A stretch of DNA of 64,000 nt from Anniella stebbinsi. Taxonomy: Eukaryota; Chordata; Lepidosauria; Squamata; Anniellidae. The stretch covers positions 196,237,654 through 196,301,653 of the forward strand of contig JARDYH010000001.1 of NCBI GenBank assembly GCA_029215795.1, read 5' to 3'. Of this stretch, positions 1-11,640 are shown piece by piece. Each line of letters begins with the position of its first letter. Positions within the stretch are counted from its first letter, which is position 1. The notes under the pieces were generated by a model. The model was not told where the DNA came from, searched no databases, and was given only the letters and a program-made list of their open reading frames with translations. The position numbers were made by a program, and so were the translations under genes.

Positions 1-115
1 AGATGTTTGGGACTTCAGCTCCCATCAACCTGAGCCAGCATGCCAATAATCAGAATGAAATGCTGGGAATTGTAGTCTAAAGCATCTGAAGGGCACCAGG
101 TTGGAGAAGGCTGGC
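1..115. repeat. Dispersed short palindromic repeat (copy 1, family R1)
   Basis: The stretch reads as an imperfect inverted repeat: 'cttcagctcccatcaacctg' near the left and 'gctgggaattgtagtctaaa' near the right, followed by a 'gcaccaggttggagaaggct' tail. The same pattern recurs near 1985, 2655, 41130, 41503, 42368, 49111, 49515, 51240 and 62905. The copies diverge from one another, so the family is old. I do not know its name. It lies inside an INO80D intron. Confidence 0.65.
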
Positions 116-738
116 ATAAACCTAGTCTTATAGGCTATTATACAGGCATGCCACATTGAAATGGAAGAAGTGTTTCGGTTATTTCACACAGTTTATTTCT
201 CTTTCTCAGATAAAAGTTTCTGCCATTTGTGTCAGTCAATGAAACACAAGCTCTTACAATTTTATCTCAGGTTTTCTTTTTTCCCAGGCGATCCCCATAC
301 TGCCACCCAAAAGCTTGAAGATAATTCCCTGCTTTTTCCCTTTGCTAAGCACAAAAGGTCCTCATTGTAACAACTGGAGGCTGAATTTGGCTAATTTAAA
401 GATCACATCAGTGACTCTCTTTTTGTCATTGGGTAGTTGCTTGCTTAGCAGCATGGAGTTCAGTTTTTGGCTCCTCTAAACGATTTCCCCAAACAGCCTT
501 TTTTTAAAATTACAGTGCTTTGTTTAAACATTTACAACATTAATGCAAACATTATGTACACAACATACAGCCTGCACTCCATCCACCATGGGTGCAAGCG
601 CACTTGTTGGGTTTCATGATTCTTTTTTCAAATTTTCCAGTGTTCTGTTTTGCTTTTCATGACATAGAAATGTTTTGGGATGGCAAGGGGGGGAAACCAG
701 CTGTTCTTCATGTGTTCGTTCCATTCTCACTCTAAAAG
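1..738 (+). other. INO80D: Intron of INO80D upstream of the first exon in the window
   Basis: AT-rich sequence with no coding signal. It ends in a pyrimidine-rich tract and an AG at 737-738 that serves as acceptor for the exon starting at 739. Apart from the repeat at 1-115 I recognise nothing in it. Confidence 0.7.
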
Positions 739-956
739 GATAACTTTTTGAGAGGAGACAGCTCCCGTAAAGTTCAACACCAGCAGCAGAGGAAACCCAG
801 GAAAAAAACAAAGCCTCCTGCGCTTACCAAAAAACACAAGAAGAAGAGAAGGCGAGGGCCACGCCGTCCCCAAAAACCAATCCCCCCTGCTGTGCCCCAA
901 GGAAACCTCAGTATGCCCACCAGCGTCTCACTGCCAATGGAGATATCCCATATACG
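739..956 (+). CDS. INO80D: INO80D, internal coding exon (basic region)
   Basis: This exon encodes part of INO80D, a nuclear subunit of the INO80 ATP-dependent chromatin-remodelling complex. It translates to a strongly basic segment containing KKHKKKRRRGPRRPQK, a likely nuclear-localisation or nucleic-acid-contacting stretch, then a proline-rich run ending MEISHI plus two bases of an Arg codon. The donor is GTCAGT at 957-962. The split codon CG|A rejoins with the exon at 3184 to give HIR-SPSTPEL, which matches the INO80D family as I remember it. The start at 739 is chosen from the pyrimidine tract and AG at 737-738. An acceptor a few codons further in is possible, because the exon start is less certain than its end. 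The family's zinc-binding C3Hc3H-type domains must lie upstream of this window. Confidence 0.87.
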
Positions 957-1089
957 GTCAGTGCCTAGCAGCTATTAATTTTTAAAGTGACTAGCCAGTA
1001 TTGGAAAAGATGGACCGAGTGAATGAATATATTCTATGAGAAATAGGATATTTACGAGAAATAGGATAGCCAAGTCTGAAGTTCTATGC

Positions 1090-1165
1090 ACACTTAATTG
1101 GAAATAAGTCCTGTTGAACACGGTGGGATTTACTTCTGAGTAAACATGCATTGGAACAGGCTGCA
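1090..1165. repeat. Short dispersed repeat fragment
   Basis: It contains 'gggatttacttctgagtaaa'. Closely similar fragments occur at about 24880-24925 and 56903-56945 ('caatgggacttacttctgag'). Three copies in one window mark it as an interspersed repeat. The family is not identified here. Confidence 0.6.
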
Positions 1166-1610
1166 ATATTGGGGGAAGGATTGTGGGCAGTCATTCCACG
1201 CACTTGTAGAGTGATCGCTCACTCATTTACCCTCCTAACTGTGCGTTGCTGCCTGCCCAGGTCTCCAGGGGGCATTTATTAGACTAACTTGGAGGCAAGT
1301 TTATGACCTAATGCAACAGTCTTTGCTACTGATGTAATGTTCTTTTCATACAATGTAGCTCCTTCCGTAATAAATTGCCCTACCAAAGAGGCAGGCTTTT
1401 GCTTCCGCATTACATTCTCATGCTCCTTATGCATCTGAGACTATTGAAAAGGTAGAATTATATTTATGTGGCTGACACATATCTACCAATAGAATATGTA
1501 GATTAAATTAGTATAGAATTTAACACTACTTAATGGCCCCTTTCTAGTAATATAATAAAATCTTAATAGTAGCTGAGCTGGCAACACAGTATGTCAGTCA
1601 ATGAACACAT

Positions 1611-1960
1611 TGACCCTGTTCAAACAACATGCTGAGCCATGGTTAGGCTGCTAACCCTTTTGTATCAAATGGTTAGTGAACGTGTTTAAATCATGGTTAT
1701 GTGGCCACCATGGTTAGGAATGGTTCACATGACATGATAAGCCATAATGGGCCTGTTCAAACAACACAGTAGGCCATGGTTAGGCCGCTAACCCTTTTGC
1801 AGCAAATAGTGAGCGTGTTTAAACCATGGTTATGTAGCCAGCATGGTTAAGAATGGTTCACATGACACACTAAGTCATGGTTCACATGTCACGCTAAGCC
1901 AAAATGTTTAGCTCAAAATGCTTAACCACCGTGGCTTAGTGTGTCATCTGAACAGGGTCA
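1611..1960. mobile_element. Non-autonomous hAT-like DNA transposon with internal tandem duplication
   Basis: The ends are a perfect 12-bp inverted repeat, TGACCCTGTTCA on the left and TGAACAGGGTCA on the right. The inverted similarity extends further through 'gccatggtt' on the left and 'aaccaccgtggc' on the right. About 130 bp from the left end is tandemly duplicated, because 'gcctgttcaaacaacacagt' restarts the left-end sequence near 1750. It has no coding capacity. It resembles the elements at 29518 and 55120 in its 'ttcaaacaacac'-type end. The target duplication is ambiguous because the ends are palindromic. Confidence 0.7.
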
Positions 1961-1984
1961 CAGAGAACTTCTTCCAAATCAACA

Positions 1985-2105
1985 TGGTGCCCTCCAGATG
2001 TTTTGCACCAACTCCCATCAGCCCCAGCTAGCATGACCAATGCTCAGGAATGCTGGGAATTGTAGTCCAACACATCTGGATGCAACCAGGTTCTGGAAGT
2101 CTGCT
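1985..2105. repeat. Dispersed palindromic repeat (family R1)
   Basis: The left arm is 'ccagatgttttgcaccaact' and the right arm is 'ttgtagtccaacacatctgg', separated by 'cagccccagctagcatgacc'. This is the best-preserved R1 copy and shows that R1 is a self-complementary element. Confidence 0.7.
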
Positions 2106-2654
2106 CCAAATCATGGTTTGGAGGATTGTCTGAATGCAGCCGGTGTCTCCTACACTTTTGATACCCAGCGTACAGTTTTCTTCTGGATTAAAACAGGAGG
2201 CACAATTCATACTTACAAGGCGATATATATTTATATGTTATCTTGAACAGCCACCAGAACTTGGGCAGGTGCCTTCCTTGCAGCTTGAGGAGAGGTTGGT
2301 TAATGCTGCCTCCTGGCGTTCCTCTCTCCCTTTTGCCCAGTCAACAGGGCTCAGGAACGGAACCATTATTTCTGGGCAATGCTGATGCTTTGGGGATTCC
2401 CGTATCCCTGCTAGCCTAAGTGTGAACTGAGTTGAGGACTCCTACTGCATCGTCACTCACCGCCCATATTTTGGCAAAAATACGGATGGAGAGGATCCAT
2501 TCTGTATCAGTTCCCTCAGTTTCAAATGGCATGGAGTGGTGGCCACATCCAACATGTCTCAGTGATGAAGACACCTTTAAATCTCTCTCGCATCACACTA
2601 GTAATGCAAGAGGTACACAATTTGGGAATCATTGGTGTAGGTTCATGCAGTAGT

Positions 2655-2765
2655 CTAGCCTTCCCCAAGTGTTTTAGACCACAACTCTCAGCATCCTGAC
2701 CATCACCCATACTGCCTGGAGTAGATGGGAGTTGAAGTCCCAAACTCTTGGAGAGCACCCTTGGA
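2655..2765. repeat. Dispersed palindromic repeat (family R1)
   Basis: A diverged copy with the features of the 1985 copy: 'gaccacaactctcagcatcc' on the left and 'gatgggagttgaagtcccaa' on the right. Confidence 0.55.
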
Positions 2766-3183
2766 GACAACTGCAGTAGTCTCTTCTCCTACTTCTGCTC
2801 CAAGCATTGGCACAGCAGGCTCAGCGAGCACCTTCTACACCAGCTTTCGTGCAGCAGTGGAGGTAGAAAAGTGGAAGGGCTGTTGCTGGTCCCACTACAT
2901 TGGTCCTAGCTACAGCCATGCATCATCTTTAGGAGGAAGAGGTTGCCTGTCAAGAGCCGTTTATAGCAATACGATACTGCTGTAGCAAAACGAATCACTG
3001 CTATCTCCATAATGACTTCAATGGCTCCACAGATTCAGGCTATATGGGCCGGAGGGAACAGTTAAAACATCTGGAAAGAGAGGGAAGTGAGGGAGAACAC
3101 ATATATATCCTACCATAGATAGCAGCCAGCAGCCAGGTATGGTGCCAAAGCGAAGGGGGTGACCAGCTTCCCTGTATCCTTAG

Positions 3184-3341
3184 AAGCCCTTCCACACCGG
3201 AGCTGAGTACAGATGAGCTGCCAGATGACATCGCCAATGAAATCACAGACATTCCACATGACCTCGAATTGAATCAGGAGGACTTCTCTGATGTTCTACC
3301 ACGGCTGCCTGATGACTTGCAAGATTTTGATTTCTTTGAAG
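3184..3341 (+). CDS. INO80D: INO80D, internal coding exon (acidic region)
   Basis: This 158-bp exon begins with the third base of an Arg codon and reads SPSTPEL, then an acidic stretch with LPDDIANEITDIPHDLEL and LPDDLQDFDFFE. It ends with the first base of a Gly codon completed at 6155. The acceptor is 'cctgtatccttag' and the donor is GTACTC. Acidic clusters rich in Asp, Leu and Phe are typical protein-interaction segments. The wording matches INO80D as I remember it, and phases on both sides fit (in phase 2, out phase 1). The donor is weak compared with GTRAGT and is followed almost at once by a CT microsatellite. Confidence 0.94.

Positions 3342-3344
<3 letters not shown>

Positions 3345-3377
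<33 letters not shown>
3345..3377 (+). repeat. (CT)n microsatellite next to the splice donor
   Basis: About 16 CT units start 3 bases after the GT of the donor at 3342. It lies inside the intron, so it does not affect the reading frame. Confidence 0.98.
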
Positions 3378-3380
<3 letters not shown>

Positions 3381-3917
3381 TTACCTGAAAATCACTGCTG
3401 ATGGCAAAGGGCCGTTCAAAGCAGGGTTGTAAGATAATGGGCTGAACTTTGCTGCGTTTTTGGAAGGCACTTCCTATTTTTTAAAATTAAATAATTTAAG
3501 AATGTTGAATTTTGAGGCTGGAACAGATGAAATCTCAGGCTTCAAGATTTAAAACATTGTCAGGATCCTAGGTCTAATCCATTTGTGAATGTCAAGCAGA
3601 TGTTGTTATCACTGGAAATGTATTTCTCTCCTACTTTGGAGAGAAATCTTATACAAACTTGTGCAAATATTGCATGATCATATACCCTTAACATTTGCCT
3701 TTCTATCCCACACAACCATTTTTTTTAAAAAAATTCTTCACATTTTAAGATGTAGTATTTTAATATTTTATGTGAGTTTTTGAAAGGGAATCATCATCAC
3801 TGTAAGTATTTTGTGGCTTTTCAGTATTATGCTTCTCTCTGTGCCTGAATTTGAGGTTCATCATTCATTTTTTAAATTTATAATAGGATGTTCAACGGTG
3901 TGAATTTAAAGAGGCCT

Positions 3918-3943
3918 TTGTTGTTGTTGTTGTTGTTGTTGTT
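3918..3943 (+). repeat. (TTG)n microsatellite
   Basis: Eight to nine TTG units inside the intron. Confidence 0.95.
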
Positions 3944-4021
3944 TTTAAAAAAGAGAAATGTAGAACAGTAATGACCAAATTAACTATGAATTGAGATAAA
4001 TTGTAAGCTTTATATCAGGAA

Positions 4022-4361
4022 GGACAGTTGCCATCTGGAGTGAGATGGCAACTGGAGGCAGGGCCTTTTTAGCTGTGGTGCCCTACCTTTGGAATTCTCT
4101 ACCTAGGGAGGCTTGCCTGGTGCAGGCTTCACTGGCATTTTTAATGCCAGGTGAAGACTTTGCTTATTTTTCCTGGACTTTTTTTTTTTTTTAACCAGTT
4201 AATGGAGTTTTCACATGCTGCTTTGTACTCTATTTCGCTGCCATGCTGTGTTTGATTGAAAGTTTTCATTGCATTTGTATTTTTACATTTTCAGCGTTGG
4301 CTGCCAGGAGAATACTGTTAAAGAACGGGATTGAAAACTACAAAATAAATAAATAAAATTA
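4022..4361 (+). mobile_element. LINE 3'-end fragment
   Basis: The sequence has the look of the last part of a reptile LINE: a degenerate coding part ('gcctttttagctgtggtgcc', 'tggaattctctacctaggga'), then AT-rich UTR and a terminal AAATA-type repeat 'caaaataaataaataaaatt'. A similar coding-end pattern occurs at 60848. The clade is probably CR1/L2-like, which I cannot prove from this piece. Confidence 0.55.
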
Positions 4362-6154
4362 GGTAGAGAGAAACACAGGCAGTGTACGATTCTGGAAACA
4401 TTTGTGCATCCATTGCATCTCTCTCTGACCCATTTACGCAAATAAATATTTCCCAACCTGGGAATAACTTGCATGATGTTCTAGTGTCATTAGGTTACCA
4501 CATGGGAATCAGCTGTAAAAGAGAATGACATGCCTATCCTTATTTTTTAATGCTATGCAAATATAATTGGGTTTAGCGTACATTTCTTTTATTTTTATTC
4601 TCTTATGCATATCACAGACCACTCTAGTCAATGAAATTAATAGGACCATTCTGTCCTAGCCTGAGGCTAGAATGTTATTGACCCCAACGCATGTAAATCC
4701 TAACCATGTAATCTATGCATTTTTAGTCTGTGATGCAATTTTGTGCTCATGATTTTGTGATCATGAAGTTAGGTCATACACACACTGGGATCTATATATA
4801 TATAAGCCCTCATATAAATGTGCGGACCATGTACAATTGTCACTGGGGCAGGCACTTTGGGTGTGGGGTGGAGTGTGATGGCAGTCCCCTCACTGCAGAT
4901 AAACTCCAAGATCTAATGCTATTGTTGGTTTTTACTGTGATTCCTTTATTGATTGTAGTTGTGATTGTGTTTGGTTGTGATCGTAATTCTGTACAAATAT
5001 GGCATTAATATTCTTTGTCACAGATTGTGTCTTGGATAATAAATATGTAAGGAATGTTATCATAGCATGTCATTAAGGCTTTCTATAATGTACAGTCCAA
5101 ACTCCAAGAAAGCCCAATTCTTAGGATAGCAAATTCTGCAACAGGTTTTTGTATCCCATGTTTGTGCATCAATCCTACGGAATATACACAGCCCTGACTA
5201 ATAATGTTCACATGAATGTTGGCCAGTTCTTACAGAAAACACATATTTACTGTTTGCATTTATGGTTGAAAGCATGTCTTACCTTCTAAAAAAAAACCCA
5301 AAAAACCAATAAAAAGAACTTGTAACTGTAATTGAGAGGAAGAGCTGCCTTTTCTTCTTTCATGTATTAAAATAAATGAAAGCTCTTCTCTGACCTAAGG
5401 TAGGCTTCTCTCTTAGTAATAAAAAATGTTGCTTCACTGAGGCTGATTCAGTTTAGGGCAGCAGATCCCCCCCCCCCCCCCAATCAAAATTTTCCAGAAA
5501 ACTCATATCACTGTTCTGAGCATAACTAACTTCGTAGACAGACTGCTCAAGCTACTCTGTAACATGTAGGTTCTTGTTAACAGGCTAATACTTTTGGTGA
5601 ACTGGAAAGAATATGTATTTTTCTGCATTATGTAGAACAGAGTTGGCAACTTCTAGGGGCTGGGAGCTAATTTCCCCGACTACACCCCTGCCACAAAAGG
5701 CCAGGGAGTCACATGCAGTCTACGCCCCATGTGTTGCCTACCCCTCATACAGAACATTAAGGATGAATAAAGTCCAAACTAGACATTGCACAAAATAGCA
5801 AAATAGCAATTGCATGAATGCTTTTTAAATGGGTGGGGAGGGTGGGGGAAATCAGGATTTTTAGCGGTGGGAGGGGAGTTTTAACCCTTTGGCCCCTGCT
5901 CAGCTCCTAATGCTGCATGAAAAAAGGAAACTCCCATTAAAGCTTTTTTCCTCGTGCAAATCGCTTGTGCAGGGATCCCTGCAATTACAGTTTTTTTAAA
6001 AAAAAACCATTGACGCAATCAGCAACTGGGGGTCAAATGGCTAGTTTGGCACTAGTGCGTTTAACCTCTTTGGCAGCTTGTCTCATAGGCCCTGTATGTC
6101 AAATGCATTCATAGGTGTTATCTGAATTCATTGTTTTTTAAACCTTTGATACAG

Positions 6155-7329
6155 GTAAAAATGGGGACCTCCTTCCGACTACCGAAGAGGCAGAGGAGCT
6201 GGAAAGGGCCTTGCAGGCTGTCACTTCTCTCGAGTGCCTGAGTACTATTGGAGTGCTCACCCAGACGGATGGGGTGCCAGTTCAGGAGCTGTCGGACAGA
6301 GGCATCGGGGTGTTCTCCACAGGTGCTGAAACTTCAGGAATTCAATCCTTGAGCCGGGAAGTCAATGCAGATCTAGGTGAGCTGCTGAACGGACGTATCG
6401 TACACGATGACAATTTCTCTAGCCTGGACCTGGATGAGAGCTTGCTCCGTTCTGCTACCTTATCCAACCCACCTACGCCCCTGGCAGGGCAGATTCAGGG
6501 GCAATTCTCTGCCCCAGCCAACGTTGGCCTTACTTCTGCCACTCTGATAAGCCAGAGTGGGCTCGGGGAGAGAGCCTTCCCAGGACAGTTCCCAGGACTT
6601 CATGATGGCAGCCATGCCTCCCAGAGGCCACACCCTGCCCAGCTGCTAAGCAAGGCAGATGACCTAATCACCTCACGACAGCAATACAGCAGTGACCATT
6701 CACACTCCTCACCCCATGGAAGCCATTACGACAGCGAGCATGTGCCGTCACCCTACAGTGACCATATAACGTCCCCCCATGCCACCTCCTATTCCGGCGA
6801 TACCTTGGCAGCTACGTTCTCCACAGAGATGCCCATCATAGCACAGCATTTGCTCCCATCGCAGCTGGAGGTGCCGCTTAGTGGGGTGGTGAACCCCAGA
6901 ACTCACTGGGGGAGCCTCCCTGTCCACCTGGGTGACCCTTCTCCGTTCAGCAACCTGCTTGGTGCGGATGGACACCTCCTTTCCACCTCCCTGTCCACGC
7001 CGCCTACCACATCGCACTCAGAGACCACACAGCCTGCCTTCGCCACCGTGACCCCCAACAGCTCCAGTGTGCTTCCGGGGTTACCACAGACCAGTTTCAG
7101 TGGCATGGGGGCGGCATCTTCTGAACTCATGGCCTCCACGTCTCCCAAGCAGCAGCTCCCGCAATTCAGTGCCGCCTTTGGCCACCAGCTGAGCTCCCAC
7201 AGTGGCATTCCCAAGGACCTGCAGCCCAGCCACAGTTCCATCGCTCCTCCAACGGGCTTCACAGTCACAGGTGCCACAGCAGCTACTAGTACCAATAACG
7301 CATCTGCTCCCTTCACCACCTCCAGCTGA
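6155..7329 (+). CDS. INO80D: INO80D, last coding exon and C-terminus
   Basis: This is the terminal coding exon, with 390 complete residues after the split Gly codon and a TGA at 7327-7329. It begins GKNGDLLPTTEEAEELERAL, a short charged helix, then LGELLNGRIVHDDNFSSL and a long Ser/Thr/Pro-rich tail. A His/Ser-rich low-complexity part (about residues 168-200 of the exon, SSDHSHSSPHGSHYDSEHVP) sits in the middle. The end reads NNASAPFTTSS. No enzymatic motif is present, in line with a scaffold or regulatory subunit of INO80. The sequence is very close to the INO80D C-terminus as I remember it from mammals, so this is a confident ortholog. The acceptor is 'gatacag' at 6148-6154. The open frame alone would suggest an internal start near 6211, but the frame is open back to the acceptor and joins the upstream exon. 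Confidence 0.97.
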
Positions 7330-9413
7330 GCTTGTCTGTCTGTGAATGTCAGGCAGTTGGAGACCTCATGTTCCACCCCACCTTCCTTACCTCCTTCCAT
7401 CTTCTCTCTTCCTGGTTTTTGTCATCCCCTTCTTCTTAAAGGCATTTTTTAAAAAAATTTAAAACAACAAAAAAGGGGACAAAAAGTCCTGATTCAGTAC
7501 AGACCAGGCTTTTCCTGTTGCTAAGCTCTGCTCTAATGATCTTACGTGCTGTTTATGTATTGGTGCTCATTTACTCCTGGCAGGTTTGCTATACTTACCC
7601 AGTTAATACCCCAGTTAGGGAATATAGCACAGATACTGGATGTAATTGACCTTAGACCGAGAAATGAGAAGATGGATGTAATTGACCTTAGAACCAGAAA
7701 TGAAAAGATACCTCAAAAAAACTAATGCAAGTTGCTAAGGTTCAGATCGGAGCTTTCAGTCCCATTAGCATCTGGGGAGGCAGTGGGGAATTGCTTTATT
7801 TTTAAGGGTGCAAATGGGACGAAAGGTGGATCAGCCTTTTTAATTTGGTAATTGGTCAATGTAGAATTAAGCCAAGGCCATAGTTCAGTGTTAATTCTGT
7901 CAGCTTAACAGTGGGCTCTTGACCTCTGTGAGTGTAGGGATGTGTTTGTGCGCACGCATGTGTTTTGATGGGTAAATGGCAGTTCTTTTCTCTCCTGTCC
8001 TGAAGAAGCCCCTCTAACCAGTGACTATTCCTACTGCAAGCTAATTTGTTTTCTGAAATTCATCTTACGAAATAGAAGGGTGATTGAATTGGTAGGACAA
8101 GTCAGATTCAACTTGTTGGTTCAGAATACTTAGGGTGGTTGCTTAAAAAATCTTTAAGTATTGGAATAAATTATAATGATTTGCCTGCTCAGATAAAAGT
8201 TATGCTAATTCCTAAAGATGATCAATTACTGCAGTAGTGTTGGTAAACTGGAATTTGCTAGTAGAGTACAGCATTGTCACGGATTTCTCTTAGGGAAGCA
8301 AATTCCTAAATGAAGCTGGCGAAACTGTTGCGGACCACTTTTTCCATTCAAACCAATATAAGAACTGTGGAGTCATTTTTACACACTTGCAGCCATCTCC
8401 AGATATTTGATGCTCCAGAAGATTTCTACAGCAGTAGTGAGCCCCTATGGTGCTCCATAATATTTTTGGAATATTTAGATACCTTTAGAAATCTATAGTG
8501 GGAAGCCAGGTATGGGGAAAGAACAGGCATCTTAACTGGGATATAAGCTGCTGAAATTTTGGGTGTTTTTTTTTTAATAGCAAGTATTTTTCTATCTCTT
8601 ATCAATAGTCTTGCTAATAAATAACACAAACGTTTTTCAAAATCAGAGATTCTATTTGTATTTCTGCATGATCCCTGAAGAGCTGCATCAATCAAATTGC
8701 CAGGCCTTTGTCAGCAGAAGGGCTACTTCCTCCATGAAATGTTATTATTAAGCAACCCTCTGTTATTGTCACTTCACCCATCCACTCCAAATAGGCCTTG
8801 AGCTTGTGGCGGTTTTGATTCTCCTTTTCTCATGAAGTCAAATTCTACTCAGTGGAAATAATTCGTGCTATTTGGGTTTTCTGAACATCACCGCCGCCCC
8901 ACCCCACCCCAGGGTGGACATGGAAAGAATGGCCATGTACTCTTCAGAGCAGGTTTTATTATATCTTATGGCAACAGGTTTGAACTGTACATAATTGCAT
9001 CTAATTTTATAATATATATAAAAAGATATATAAAGAGAAGGCACACTCTAGTAGACTATATTAATTGGTTTGCGATTGGGAACAAGAGAGAGCTCAAGGT
9101 TTTTCCTTTGTGACTGAAGCAGTTATTTCCTACCATAGCTTTTGTATTCCACTTACAATGGTGCTCATGTGAAAAAATCTGGCACAGGTCCTTCTGTTCT
9201 TAAAGTTTTTGAGAGGAAAGGGATTCAGGAATTGCCTGTTGGTATCTCATTAGAACTATTGCCTTCTTTAAAAAAAAATCTGCTGCTTATTATCTTGAAA
9301 GGATCAGGTAGTAGGAGTCTGCCCTTGAAGAAAACGTATGTAGTTGGAAGACATTATTGTGCTTTGAACTTTGTGAAATCTTTTCCCACCCCTATTTTGA
9401 AACTGAACTGTAT

Positions 9414-9419
9414 AATAAA
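9414..9419 (+). promoter_or_regulatory. INO80D: Candidate proximal poly(A) signal
   Basis: A canonical AATAAA in 'ctgtataataaacatcttga', followed by T-rich sequence. It could end a shorter INO80D transcript with a 2.1 kb UTR. Other AATAAA hexamers lie at 8165 and 12078. Confidence 0.4.
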
Positions 9420-10040
9420 CATCTTGAGTGTGATCAAAATTATATTTATAATGTAAATGTTTTAAGCCGCGTAAAGAGCCGAGGTAAAGCTCCTTACATC
9501 TTCCTTATTCTGTTGTAGTGCACAGTGTATTGTGAAATGAGACTCCACCGGCAGGATGCAATTCTCCACTCCCTCCCCAAATCCTGATCCTTGTGCTAAT
9601 TGGACAGGTTGATATTGCCCCGCTGTCTTATTTGGCTCTTCTTTCCATACAATTTGAATAGATATAGGGGCTTAACTCCCGTAGGAAGGTGATTTGGTTT
9701 GGCAAACTACAAACCCTGCTTGGTAACTTGGATCCAAAGGCTGCTGTCTTCTATACACGTGCAAGAGCTTTTCAGACCCCTCTTCCTATTGCATCCTCCT
9801 CTAGACCCCAAAAAAGCCCTCCAGGGCACCAGGGCATGAGCTGATAGTGCCAGAAGGGAAAACAGACAATTTATGAATAGAAATTGGCCAGTTGCACCTA
9901 TTGTCGCAGCCCTATCTGCTACTTCCTCTGTTTGCAGCCTAACTTTAAAAAAACAAGGCAGAGTTCTGTTCACATTCAGCACAAAGCCCTACCTGGCGTA
10001 ACGTGACACAATGACATCACTCTTCTGCATGTGACACAGT

Positions 10041-10481
10041 GGCTGCATTTGGTCATCATAATAAACTATGGTTATCATGACTGGAATTGGATGTAGCCTC
10101 CCATCACCTTGGACTTGTGGGCTCTCCCCTCCTCCTGCGATGCAGCTACCAGGAGTAGTTCAGCATTTTTTATTAGCCGCAGCTTGTTGCGTTGTCTGAC
10201 AAACTGATTATTCCTAGCAGTGGTATGTTTCAAACAAGCAACTTCAAACATTTTTTTGAAGCTAGCTTGTCTCAACAAACCATAATTAAGGTTAATCACA
10301 GTTTGTTGGGTTCAGAAGACACAAGTAGACGTGGTTAATCAAAAAAGGAAGTGAAAGCTTATGAACTCTGCTTTGCAGCCATATCAGGGAAGAGGAAGAA
10401 TGGACAAGCCTGGGCGGAGGGCTTGATAAACTGATTTAGTCATGATAAACTATGGTTTACTGTGATGTGTGAACTCAACCT
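10041..10481. mobile_element. Degenerate hAT-like DNA transposon in the 3' UTR
   Basis: The ends are inverted: 'ataataaactatggttatca' on the left and 'tgataaactatggtttactg' on the right, matching over about 38 bp with mismatches. An internal 'ttgttgggttcagaagacac' near 10300 resembles the end of the 29518 element, so there may be a second element nested inside. No coding capacity. Confidence 0.6.
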
Positions 10482-10673
10482 GTGGGAAGTGGTTGAGACT
10501 ACAGGGATAATGCGCGCAGTTGGGCAGGAAGCAAGTCATGTTTCAGACTACGTGCAAGTCAGGTGTAGAGGGAGATCCCAGTTTTAATCTCAGTTAATGT
10601 CATTGTTTCATTACAGTGGATCATGCAAAAGACCCTGGTTCTCCATTGCATTCTCCTTACTGCTGCTTTGGAA

Positions 10674-10690
10674 CCCCCCCCCCCCCCCCC
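10674..10690 (+). repeat. Poly-C run (17 C)
   Basis: An uninterrupted C run. Similar runs are at 5467-5481, 11625-11640, 47062-47073 and 49643-49659. Confidence 0.97.
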
Positions 10691-11624
10691 AGAAGAGTCT
10701 GTGAACCACATGAATTTAGTCCTTTTCTGAAATATGAGAAAGTAGAGAGACAAAACTCAGGGCTGAAAAAAAGAGAATAAGAAAATAATGCAGTGGAACT
10801 CCTTTCTAAGCCCCTTTCATCACACATGTTATGTAAATATTCGAGCTGGTTTAATACGTTGAACTTGGTCTACTGATGGGTCTTCACCTTGGGCCCCACC
10901 CACGTTTATTAATCTCATTTGTAACGTTCCCAAATCTGTGTTGTCAGAAATGCAGTGCAGCCTACTCCTCGCCTTCCTTCATTGCTTATATCATGGACTG
11001 GGTGGTTTTTGCTCTGAAACGAATCTTTAATCTGCATGTTAAAAACAAACTAGGAAATGAATCCATTCTGAAGAGCGGGGCAATTGGGTTGTGCTATAGA
11101 GTGTCTCTGTCTATTGAGGGAACGGGGTTGATTTTGAACCAATTTCTCTGAATGGTGAAGATGGCCACGGTCCAGTTTTGGGCATGTCTCAGGGATTCCT
11201 TGTTGAAATGAGGGCAAAGTAGTTGTAATTTTTTACCGTAGAATGTCATCGGAGTGGAAGCACCAGAAAGAGAATGCCGTGTTAGCTTTTTCAGCCTATA
11301 ATGGTGTACGTGTATATGTGTGTGTGTGTGTGTGTCGTTCTCTTCTAGAGATTGTGCTCAAGTCCAACACGCAAACTATTTTCCCTCCTTCGTACTCAGC
11401 TTTAAGCTTTTATTTAAAGACACCTTTCCCCTTTCTGCCCTGCCTTCACCCAGAACTGTTGTAGATTTTAAAGAGAAAAAAGGTATATTAATTTATGCTA
11501 TTAACATCACCTCATAAATTATACATTTTGTACTAAAAAAAAGCTATTGAGTGTAATGAATTATGTTGCATATGTGTTTTAATAGCTATAAAATTATACA
11601 CATTAACAAAAAATCTCGGAACCT

Positions 11625-11640
11625 CCCCCCCCCCCCCCCC
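11625..11640 (+). repeat. Poly-C run (16 C)
   Basis: An uninterrupted run of 16 C in otherwise AT-rich probable UTR. Confidence 0.97.

Larger units (their letters stand above)
957..3183 (+). other. INO80D: INO80D intron (2.2 kb)
   Basis: Bounded by the donor GTCAGT and the acceptor 'cctgtatccttag'. It is a phase-2 intron. It holds a hAT-like element (1611-1960), two R1 palindromic repeats (1985-2105, 2655-2765) and a short dispersed fragment near 1090. The rest shows no gene. Confidence 0.85.
3342..6154 (+). other. INO80D: INO80D intron (2.8 kb)
   Basis: A phase-1 intron from the donor GTACTC to the acceptor 'cctttgatacag'. It holds a CT microsatellite at its very start, a TTG repeat, a LINE 3'-end fragment (4022-4361), a short TA run near 4793 and a run of 15 C at 5467-5481. 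No further exon was seen in it. Confidence 0.85.

Noticed and set aside
6748..7400. Open frames of 89 and 165 codons antisense to the last INO80D exon
   Set aside because: They are shadows of the strongly coding plus strand and have no independent support.
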